Positions 53,101 through 63,907 of a stretch of DNA of 64,000 nt are shown in pieces (position 1 is the stretch's first letter; each line of letters starts with the position of its first letter). The stretch covers positions 7,662,889 through 7,726,888 of the forward strand of contig OZ025277.1 of the NCBI GenBank assembly GCA_964019165.1. The letters run 5' to 3'. The DNA is from Mastigias papua (taxonomy: Eukaryota > Cnidaria > Scyphozoa > Rhizostomeae > Mastigiidae). Under the pieces are notes generated by a model. The model saw nothing but the letters and a program-made list of their open reading frames with translations, was not told the DNA's origin and did no database searches. The translations under genes were made by a program, and so were the position numbers.

Positions 53101-54607
53101 TGTAAGACATACTGCCAAAGTGTATTCTAAGCGTGTTTTCGTAGTGAATTTAGCAGTTATAATGTCATATGACTATCAGATCTGTAATCATTGCTGTATT
53201 TTCAGTGTCTGCATACTTGCGTATTTTAGGCCCAAAACAAGCAAAGATGCAATGTGCATATACTGTTGTATGATTAAGATTGAGTGGATGTGCTATAGTC
53301 TCATGTATTAAATGTCGTTTACATCTATGGTTGCATCGATGTCAGTAGTTTAGGCAATGTATCCTACTCAAATTAGCGTTAGTCTTTGTTTTTACACTAC
53401 ATACAGCTTGTTTGTGCTCTACAAGTCGTAAAACTGACAGCACTATGCAAGGGTTACATTTGACTATAAGCATGTAAGACAAACAGCCAAAGTGTATTCT
53501 ACGCATGTTTTCGTAGCGAATTTAGCAGTTATAATATCATATGTTTATCAGATCTGTAATCATTGCTGTATTTTCAGTGTCTGCATACTTGCGTATTTTA
53601 GGCCCAAAACAGGCAAAGATGCAATGTGCATATACTGTTGTATGATTAAGATTGAGTGGATGTGCTTTAGTCTCATGTATTAAACGTCTTTTACATCTGT
53701 GGTTGCATCGATGTCAGTAGTTTAGGCAATGTGTCCTACTCAAATTAGCGTTAGTCTTTGTTTTTACACTACATACAGCTTGTTTGTGCTTTAAGAGTCG
53801 TAAAACTGACAGTACTATGCAAGGGTTACATTTGACTATAAGCATGTAAGACATACTGCCAAAGTGTATTCTAAGCGTGTTTTCGTAGTGAATTTAGCAG
53901 TTATAATGTCATATGACTATCAGATCTGTAATCATTGCTGTATTTTCAGTGTCTTCATACTTGCGTATTTTAGGCCCAAAACAGGCAAAGATGCAATTTG
54001 CATATACTGTTGTATGATTACTATTGTGTGGATATGCTTCAGTCTCATGTATTAAACGTCTTGTACATCTATGGTTGCATCGATGTCAGTAGTTTAGACA
54101 ATGTCTCCTACTCAAATTAGCGTTAGTCTTTGTTTTTACACTATATACAGCTTGTTTGTACTTTAAGAGTCGTAAAACTGACAGTACTATGCAAGGGTTA
54201 CATTTGACTATAAGCATGTAAGACATACTGCCAAAGTGTATTCTAAGCGTGTTTTCGTAGTGAATTTAGCAGTTATAATGTCATATGACTATCAGATCTG
54301 TAATCATTGCTGTATTTTCAGTGTCTTCATACTTGCGTATTTTAGGCCCAAAACAGGCAAAGATGCAATGTGCATATACTGTTGTATGATTAAGATTGAG
54401 TGGATGTGCTTTAGTCTCATGTATTAAACGTCTTTTACATCTATGGTTGCATCGATGTCAGTAGTGCAGGCAATGTCTCCTACTCAAAGTAGCATTAGTA
54501 TATGTTTTTACACTATATACAGCTTGTTTATGCGTTAATAGTCGTAAAACTTACAGTACTATGCAAGGGTTACATTTGACTATAAGCATGTAAGACATAC
54601 TGCCAAA
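50144..54607 (+). repeat. Twelve-unit derivative of the preceding block (4464 bp)
   Basis: Units 50144-52375 match 46052-48283 in order (offset 4092 bp). Units 52376-53119 then repeat the q-p pair, and units 53120-54607 match 48656-50143 (offset 4464 bp). The extra length comes from a duplicated q-p pair, whose second p is fused to the tail of the unit that would have followed. Private changes include 'gtatcctac' near 53359, 'ctacgcatg' near 53499, 'acatctgtgg' near 53693 and 'attactattg' near 54018. Confidence 0.85.
52748..53119 (+). repeat. Chimeric monomer: p 5' part joined to common-type 3' part
   Basis: The 5' part equals the p unit at 47912 and 52004 ('ctacgcgtgttatcg', 'gtcttcat'). 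The 3' part equals the unit at 48284 ('taaatgtcg', 'cactacatac', 'gctctacaag', 'gacagcac'). The p unit would have 'taaacgtct' and 'cattatatac' there. The switch lies between about 52838 and 52938. In the first block, units 47912 and 48284 are adjacent, so an exchange one unit out of register explains the fusion. Confidence 0.85.
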
Positions 54608-57600
54608 GTGTATTCTAAGCGTGTTTTCGTAGTGAATTTAGCAGTTATAATGTCATATGACTATCAGATCTGTAATCATTGCTGTATTTTCAGTGTCTGC
54701 ATACTTGCGTATTTTAGGGCCAAAACAAGCAAAGATGCAATGTGCATATACTGTTGTATGATTAAGATTGAGTGGATGTGCTTTAGTCTCATGTATTAAA
54801 CGTCGTTTACATCTATGGTTGCATCGATGTCAGTAGTTTAGGCAATGTCTCCTACTCAAATTAGCGTTAGTCTTTGTGTTTACACTACATACAGCTTGTT
54901 TGTGCTCTACAAGTCGTAAAACTGACAGCACTATGCAAGGGTTACATTTGACTATAAGCATGTAAGACATACTGGCAAAGTGTATTCTAAGCGTGTTTTC
55001 GTAGTGAATTTAGCAGTTATAATGTCATATGACTATCAGATCTGTAATCATTGCTGTATTTTCAGTGTCTTCCTCCTTGCGTATTTTAGGCCCAAAACAA
55101 GCAAAGATGCAATGTGCATATACTGTTGTATGATTAAGATTGAGTGGATGTGCTTTAGTCTCATGTATTAAACGTCTTTTACATCTATGGTTTTATCGAT
55201 GTCAGTAGTTTAGGCAATGTCTCCTACTCAAATTAGCGTTAGTCTTTGTTTTTACACTACATACAGCTTGTGTGTGCTTTAAGAGTCGTAAAACTGACAG
55301 TACTATGCAAGGGTTACATTTGACTATAAGCATGTAAGACATACAGCCAAAGTGTATTCTACGCGTGTTTTCGTAGTGAATTTAGCAGTTATAATGTCAT
55401 ATGACTATCAGATCTGTAATCATTGCTGTATTTTCAGTGTTTGCATACTTACGTATTTTAGGCCCAAAACAAGCAAAGATGCAATGTGCATATACTGTTG
55501 TATGATTAAGATTGAGTGGATGTGCTTTAGTCTCATGTATTAAACGTCTTTTACATCTATGGTTGCATCGATGTCAGTAGTTTAGGCAATGTCTCCTACT
55601 CAAATTAGCGTTAGTCTTTGTTTTTACACTACATACAGCTTGTTTGTGCTCTACAAGTCGTAAAACTGACAGCACTATGCAAGGGTTACATTTGACTATA
55701 AGCATGTAAGACATACTGCCAAAGTGTATTCTAAGCGTGTTTTCGTAGTGAATTTAGCAGTTATAATGTCATATGACTATCAGATCTGTAATCATTGCTG
55801 TATTTTCAGTGTCTTCCTCCTTGCGTATTTTAGGCCCAAAACACGCAAAGATGCAATGTGCATATACTGTTGTATGATTAAGATTGAGTGGATGTGCTTT
55901 AGTCTCATGTATTAAACGTCTTTTACATCTATGGTTTTATCGATGTCAGTAGTTTAGGCAATGTCTCCTACTCAAATTAGCGTTAGTCTTTGTTTTTACA
56001 CTACATACAGCTTGTTTGTGCTTTAAGAGTCGTAAAACTGACAGTACTATGCAAGGGTTACATTTGACTATAAGCATGTAAGACAAACAGCCAAAGTGTA
56101 TTCTACGCGTGTTTTCGTAGCGAATTTAGCAGTTATAATATCATATGTTTATCAGATCTGTAATCATTGCTGTATTTTCAGTGTCTGCATACTTGCGTAT
56201 TTTAGGCCCAAAACAGGCAAAGATGCAATGTGCATATACTGTTGTATGATTAAGATTGAGTGGATGTGCTTTAGTCTCATGTATTAAACGTCTTTTGCAT
56301 CTATGGTTGCATCGATGTCAGTAGGTTAGGCAATGTCTCCTACTCAAATTAGCGTTAGTCTTTGTTTTTACACTATATACAGCTTGTTTGTGCGTTAGTA
56401 GTCGTAAAACTGACAGTACTATGCATGGGTTACATTTGACTATAAGCATGTAAGACATACTGCCAAAGTGTATTCTAAGCGTGTTTTCGTAGTGAATTTA
56501 GCAGTTATAATGTCAAATGACTATCAGATCTGTAATCATTGCTGTATTTTCAGTGTGTGCATAAATACGTATTTTAGGCCCAAAACAAGCAAAGATGCAA
56601 TTTGCATATACTGTTGTATGATTACCATTGTGTGGATATGCTTCAGTCTCATGTATTAAACGTCTTTTACATCTATGGTTGCATCGATGTCAGTAGTTTA
56701 GACAATGTCTCCTACTCAAATTAGCGTTAGTCTTTGTTTTTACACAATATACAGCTTGTTTGTGCTTTAAGAGTCGTAAAACTGACAGTACTATGCAAGG
56801 GTTACATTTGACTATAAGCATGTAAGACATACTGCCAGAGTGTATTCTAAGCGTGGTTTCGTAGTGAATTTATTAGTTATAATGTCATATGACTATCAGA
56901 TCTGTAATCATTGCTGTATTTTCAGTGTTTGCATACTTACGTATTTTAGGCCCAAAACAAGCAAAGATGCAATGTGCATATACTGTTGTATGATTAATAT
57001 TGAGTGGATGTGCTTTAGTCTCATGTATTAAACGTCTTTTACATCTATGGTTGCATCGATGTCAGTAGTTTAGGCAATGTCTCCTACTCAAATTAGCGTT
57101 AGTCTTTGTTTTTACATTATATACAGCTTGTTTGTGCTTTAAGAGTCGTAAAACTGACAGTACTATGCAAGGGTTACATTTCACTATAAGCATGTAAGAC
57201 ATACTGACAAAGTGTATTCTAAGCGTGTTTTCGTAGTGAATTTAGCAGTTATAATGTCATATGACTATCAGATCTGTAATCATTGCTGTATTTTCAGTGT
57301 CTGCATACATGCTTATTTTAGGCCCAAAACAAGCAAAGATGCAATTTGCATATACTGTTGTATGATTACCATTGTGTGGATGTGCTTCAGTCTCATGTAT
57401 TAAACGTCTTTTACATCTATGGTTGCATCGATGTCAGTAGTTTAGGCAATGTCTCCTACTCAAATTAGCGTTAGTCTTTGTATTTACATTATATACAGCT
57501 TGTTTGTGCTTTAAGAGTCGTAAAACTGACAGTACTATGCAAGGGTTACATTTGACTATAAGCATGTAAGACATACTGCCAAAGTGTATTCTAAGCGTGT

Positions 57601-58699
57601 TTTCGTAGTGAATTTAGCAGTTATAATGTCATATGACTATCAGATCTGTAATCATTGCTGTATTTTCAGTGTCTGCATACTTGCGTATTTTAGGCCCAAA
57701 ACAAGCAAAGATGCAATGTGCATATACTGTTGTATGATTAAGATTGAGTGGATGTGCTTTAGTCTCATGTATTAAATGTCGTTTACATCTATGGTTGCAT
57801 CGATGTCAGTAGTTTAGGCAATGTCTCCTACTCAAATTAGCGTTAGTCTTTGTTTTTACACAATATACAGCTTGTTTGTGCTTTCAGAGTCGTAAAACTG
57901 ACAGTACTATGCAAGGGTTACATTTGACTATAAGCATGTAAGACATACTGCCAAAGTGTATTCTAAGCGTGGTGTCGTAGTGAATTTATTAGTTATAATG
58001 TCATATGACTATCAGATCTGTAATCATTGCTGTATTTTCAGTGTTTGCATACTTACGTATTTTAGGCCCAAAACACGCAAAGATGCAATGTGCATATACT
58101 GTTGTATGATTAAGATTGAGTGGATGTGCTTTAGTCTCATGTATTAAACGTCTTTTACATCTATGGTTGCATCGATGTCAGTAGTTTAGGCAATGTCTCC
58201 TACTCAAATTAGCGTTAGTCTTTGTTTTTACATTATATACAGCTTGTTTGTGCTTTAAGAGTCGTAAAACTGACAGTACTATGCAAGGGTTACATTTCAC
58301 TATAAGCATGTAAGACATACTGACAAAGTGTATTCTAAGCGTGTTTTCGTAGTGAATTTAGCAGTTATAATGTCATATGACTATCAGATCTGTAATCATT
58401 GCTGTATTTTCAGTGTCTTCATACTTGCGTATTTTAGACCCAAAACAAGCAAAGATGCAATGTGCATATACTGTTGTATGATTAAGATTGAGTGGATGTG
58501 CTTTAGTCTCATGTATTAAACGTCTTTTACATCTATGGTTGCGTCGATGTCAGTAGTTTAGGCAATGTCTCCTACTCAAATTAGCGTTAGTCTTTGTTTT
58601 TACACAATATACAGCTTGTTTGTGCTTTAAGAGTCGTAAAACTGACAGTACTATGCAAGGGTTACATTTGACTATAAGCATGTAAGACATACTGCCAAA
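54608..58699 (+). repeat. Mixed zone D units without a long repeated order
   Basis: Eleven units: common (54608), u (54980), t-like with 'gtgtttgcat' (55352), u (55724), y (56096), a unit with 'gtcaaatgac' and 'cataaatacg' (56468), x (56840), q (57212), common (57584), x (57956), p (58328). Units 54980 and 55724 share 'cttcctccttg' and 'ggttttatcg', offset two units. The x-p and x-q pairs echo the 11-unit block. No tandem copy longer than two units stood out. Confidence 0.75.
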
Positions 58700-60931
58700 G
58701 TGTATTCTAAGCGTGTTTTCGTAGTGAATTTAGCAGTTATAATGTCATATGACTATCAGATCTGTAATCATTGCTGTATTTTCAGTGTCTTCATACTTGC
58801 GTATTTTAGACCCAAAACAAGCAAAGATGCAATGTGCATATACTGTTGTATGATTAAGATTGAGTGGATGTGCTTTAGTCTCATGTATTAAACGTCTTTT
58901 ACATCTATGGTTGCATCGATGTCAGTAGTTTAGGCAATGTCTCCTACTCAAATTAGCGTTAGTCTTTGTTTTTACACAATATACAGCTTGTTTGTGCTTT
59001 AAGAGTCGTAAAACTGACAGTACTATGCAAGGGTTACATTTGACTATAAGCATGTAAGACATACTGCCAAAGTGTATTCTAAGCGTGTTTTCGTAGTGAA
59101 TTTAGCAGTTATAATGTCATATGACTATCAGATCTGTAATCATTGCTGTATTTTCAGTGTCTGCATACATGCGTATTTTAGGCCCAAAACAAGCAAAGAT
59201 GCAATTTGCATATACTGTTGTATGATTACCATTGTGTGGATGTGCTTCAGTCTCATGTATTAAACGTCTTTTACATCTATGGTTGCATCGATGTCAGTAG
59301 TTTAGGCAATGTCTCCTACTCAAATTAGCGTTAGTCTTTGTTTTTACACTACATACAGCTTGTTTGTGCTCTACAAGTCGTAAAACTGACAGCACTATGC
59401 AAGGGTTACATTTGACTATAAGCATGTAAGACATACTGCCAAAGTGTATTCTAAGCGTGTTTTCGTAGTGAATTTAGCAGTTATAATGTCATATGACTAT
59501 CAGATCTGTAATCATTGCTGTATTTTCAGTGTCTGCATACTTGCGTATTTTAGGCCCAAAACAAGCAAAGATGCAATGTGCATATACTGTTGTATGATTA
59601 AGATTGAGTGGATGTGCTTTAGTCTCATGTATTAAACGTCTTTTACATCTATGGTTGCATCGATGTCAGTAGTTTAGGCAATGTCTCCTACTCAAATTAG
59701 CGTTAGTCTTTGTTTTTACACAATATACAGCTTGTTTGTGCTTTAAGAGTCGTAAAACTGACAGTACTATGCAAGGGTTACATTTGACTATAAGCATGTA
59801 AGACATACTGCCAAAGTGTATTCTAAGCGTGTTTTCGTAGTGAATTTAGCAGTTATAATGTCATATGACTATCAGATCTGTAATCATTGCTGTATTTTCA
59901 GTGTCTTCATACTTGCGTATTTTAGACCCAAAACAAGCAAAGATGCAATGTGCATATACTGTTGTATGATTAAGATTGAGTGGATGTGCTTTAGTCTCAT
60001 GTATTAAACGTCTTTTACATCTATGGTTGCATCGATGTCAGTAGTTTAGGCAATGTCTCCTACTCAAATTAGCGTTAGTCTTTGTTTTTACACAATATAC
60101 AGCTTGTTTGTGCTTTAAGAGTCGTAAAACTGACAGTACTATGCAAGGGTTACATTTGACTATAAGCATGTAAGACATACTGCCAAAGTGTATTCTAAGC
60201 GTGTTTTCGTAGTGAATTTAGCAGTTATAATGTCATATGACTATCAGATCTGTAATCATTGCTGTATTTTCAGTGTCTGCATACATGCGTATTTTAGGCC
60301 CAAAACAAGCAAAGATGCAATTTGCATATACTGTTGTATGATTACCATTGTGTGGATGTGCTTCAGTCTCATGTATTAAACGTCTTTTACATCTATGGTT
60401 GCATCGATGTCAGTAGTTTAGGCAATGTCTCCTACTCAAATTAGCGTTAGTCTTTGTTTTTACACTACATACAGCTTGTTTGTGCTCTACAAGTCGTAAA
60501 ACTGACAGCACTATGCAAGGGTTACATTTGACTATAAGCATGTAAGACATACTGCCAAAGTGTATTCTAAGCGTGTTTTCGTAGTGAATTTAGCAGTTAT
60601 AATGTCATATGACTATCAGATCTGTAATCATTGCTGTATTTTCAGTGTCTTCATACTTGCGTATTTTAGGCCCAAAACAAGCAAAGATGCAATGTGCATA
60701 TACTGTTGTATGATTAAGATTGAGTGGATGTGCTTTAGTCTCATGTATTAAATGTCGTTTACATCTATGGTTGCATCGATGTCAGTAGTTTAGGCAATGT
60801 CTCCTACTCAAATTAGCGTTAGTCTTTGTTTTTACACTACATACAGCTTGTTTGTGCTCTACAAGTCGTAAAACTGACAGCACTATGCAAGGGTTACATT
60901 TGACTATAAGCATGTAAGACATACTGCCAAA
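58700..60931 (+). repeat. Two tandem three-unit blocks (1116 bp each)
   Basis: Units 58700 (p, 'tttagaccc'), 59072 (q) and 59444 (common) are followed by 59816 (p, same variant), 60188 (q) and 60560 (p-like with 'taaatgtcg'). The p and q pairs look identical, including the tails 'cacaatatac' and 'gacagcac'. The third units differ. The preceding unit 58328 is another p with 'tttagaccc', so three copies of this p lie within 1.9 kb. Confidence 0.8.
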
Positions 60932-63907
60932 GTGTATTCTAAGCGTGTTTTCGTAGTGAATTTAGCAGTTATAATGTCATATGACTATCAGATCTGTAAT
61001 CATTGCTGTATTTTCAGTGTCTTCCTACTTGCGTATTTTAGGCCCAAAACACGCAAAGATGCAATGTGCATATACTGTTGTATGATTAAGATTGAGTGGA
61101 TGTGCTTTAGTCTCATGTATTAAACGTCTTTTACATCTATGGTTTTATCGATGTCAGTAGTTTAGGCAATGTCTCCTACTCAAATTAGCGTTAGTCTTTG
61201 TTTTTACACTACATACAGTTTGTTTGTACTTTAAGAGTCGTAAAACTGACAGTACTATGCAAGGGTTACATTTGACTATAAGCATGTAAGACAAACAGCC
61301 AAAGTGTATTCTACGCGTGTTTTCGTAGCGAATTTAGCAGTTATAATGTCATATGACTATCAGATCTGTGATCATTGCTGTATTTCCAGTGTGTGCATAA
61401 ATACGTATTTTAGGCCCAAAACAAGCAGAGATGCAATTTGCATATACTGTTGTATGATTACCATTGTGTGGATATGCTTCAGTCTCATGTATTAAACGTC
61501 TTTTACATCTATGGTTGCATCGATGTCAGTAGTGTAGACAATGTCTCCTACTCAAATTAGCGTTAGTCTTTGTTTTTACACAATATACAGCTTGTTTGTG
61601 CTTTAAGAGTCGTAAAACTGACAGTACTATGCAAGGGTTACATTTGACTATAAGCATGTAAGACATACTGCCAAAGTGTATTCTAAGCGTGGTTTCGTAG
61701 TGAATTTATTAGTTATAATGTCATATGACTATCAGATCTGTAATCATTGCTGTATTTTCAGTGTTTGCATACTTACGTATTTTAGGCCCAAAACAAGCAA
61801 AGATGCAATGTGCATATACTGTTGTATGATTAAGATTGAGTGGATGTGCTTTAGTCTCATGTATTAAACGTCTTTTACATCTATGGTTGCATCGATGTCA
61901 GTAGTTTAGACAATGACTCCTACTCAAATTAGCGTTAGTCTTTGTTTTTACACAATATACAGCTTGTTTGTGCTTTAAGAGTCGTAAAACTGACAGTACT
62001 ATGCAAGGGTTACATTTGACTATAAGCATGTAAGACATACTGACAAAGTGTATTCTAAGCGTGTTTTCGTAGTGAATTTAGCAGTTATAATGTCATATGA
62101 CTATCAGATCTGTAATCATTGCTGTATTTTCAGTATCTTCCTACTTGCGTATTTTAGGCCCAAAACACGCAAAGATGCAATGTGCATATACTGTTGTATG
62201 ATTAAGATTCAGTGGATGTGCTTTAGTCTCATGTATTAAAAGTCTTTTACATCTATGGTTTTATCGATGTCAGTAGTTTAGGCAATGTCTCCTACTCAAA
62301 TTAGCGTTAGTCTTTGTTTTTACACTACATACAGTTTGTTTGTACTTTAAGAGTCGTAAAACTGACAGTACTATGCAAGGGTTACATTTGACTATAAGCA
62401 TGTAAGACATACTGCCAAAGTGTATTCTACGCGTGTTTTCGTAGCGAATTTAGCAGTTATAATATCATATGTTTATCAGATCTGTAATCATTGCTGTATT
62501 TTCAGTGTCTGCATACTTGCGTATTTTAGGCCCAAAACAGGCAAAGATGCAATGTGCATATACTGTTGTATGATTAAGATTGAGTGGATGTGCTTTAGTC
62601 TCATGTATTAAACGTCTTTTACATCTATGGTTTTATCGATGTCAGTAGTTTAGGCAATGTCTCCTACTCAAATTAGCGTTAGTCTTTGTTTTTACACTAC
62701 ATACAGCTTGTTTGTGCTTTAAGAGTCGTAAAACTGACAGTACTATGCAAGGGTTACATTTGACTATAAGCATGTAAGACATACAGCCAAAGTGTATTCT
62801 ACGCGTGTTTTCGTAGCGAATTTAGCAGTTATAATATCATATGTTTATCAGATCTGTAATCATTGCTGTATTTTCAGTGTCTGCATACTTGCGTATTTTA
62901 GGCCCAAAACAGGCAAAGATGCAATGTGCATATACTGTTGTATGATTAAGATTGAGTGGATGTGCTTTAGTCTCATGTATTAAACGTCTTTTACATCTAT
63001 GGTTGCATCGATGTCAGTAGTTTAGGCAATGTCTCCTACTCAAATTAGCGTTAGTCTTTGTTTTTACACTACATACAGCTTGTTTGTGCGTTAGTAGTCG
63101 TAAAACTGACAGTACTATGCAAGGGTTACATTTGACTATAAGCATGTAAGACATACTGGCAAAGTGTATTCTAAGCGTGTTTTCGTAGTGAATTTAGCAG
63201 TTATAATGTCAAATGACTATCAGATCTGTAATCATTGCTGTATTTTCAGTGTGTGCATACTTACGTATTTTAGGCCCAAAACAAGCAAAGATGCAATTTG
63301 CATATACTGTTGTATGATTACCATTGTGTGGATATGCTTCAGTCTCATGTATTAAACGTCTTGTACATCTATGGTTGCATCGATGTCAGTAGTTTAGACA
63401 ATGTCTCCTACTCAAATTAGCGTTAGTCTTTGTTTTTACACTATATACAGCTTGTTTGTACTTTAAGTGTCGTAAAACTGACAGTACTATGCAAGGGTTA
63501 CATTTGACTATAAGCATGTAAGACATACTGCCAAAGTGTATTCTAAGCGTGTTTTCGTAGTGAATTTAGCAGTTATAATGTCATATGACTATCAGATCTG
63601 TAATCATTGCTGTATTTTCAGTGTCTTCATACTTGCGTATTTTAGGCCCAAAACAAGCAAAGATGCAATGTGCATATACTGTTGTATGATTAAGATTGAG
63701 TGGATGTGCTTTAGTCTCATGTATTAAACGTCTTTTACATCTATGGTTGCATCGATGTCAGTAGTGCAGGCAATGTCTCCTACTCAAAGTAGCATTAGTA
63801 TATGTTTTTACACTATATACAGCTTGTTTATGCGTTAATAGTCGTAAAACTGACAGTACTATGCAAGGGTTACATTTGACTATAAGCATGTAAGACATAC
63901 TGCCAAA
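60932..63907 (+). repeat. Eight mosaic zone D units near the right end
   Basis: Units: u (60932), a mosaic (61304), x (61676), u (62048), y (62420), y (62792), a 'gtcaaatgac' unit (63164), and a p-like unit with the z2 tail (63536). The mosaic at 61304 has a y 5' end ('ctacgcg', 'gtagcgaattt'), an s-like middle ('ctgtgatcattg', 'tatttccag') and a tail like 56468 ('cataaatacg', 'caatttgc', 'gatatgc'). The two y units at 62420 and 62792 are adjacent duplicates that differ mainly at 'ggttttatcg' versus 'ggttgcatcg' and in the tail. Confidence 0.75.

Noticed and set aside
46052..54607. Treating the long near-identical blocks as certain biological duplications
   Set aside because: They may be genuine, but repeat arrays are prone to assembly collapse or duplication. 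Only spanning raw reads could decide, so I report them as observed in this sequence only.
297..63727. A 63-codon open frame (monomer positions 1-192) repeated in most units, sometimes 69 or 77 codons; possible gene family
   Set aside because: It starts at GTG, not ATG; the first in-frame ATG leaves fewer than 50 codons. Many units are interrupted (TAA in 'cataatg', TAG in 'gagtag' or 'gcgtag', TGA at 'atatgatatg'). Most differences between units change the amino acid, and no recognisable domain is present. Lack of indels is not evidence of coding, because the other half of the monomer lacks them too.
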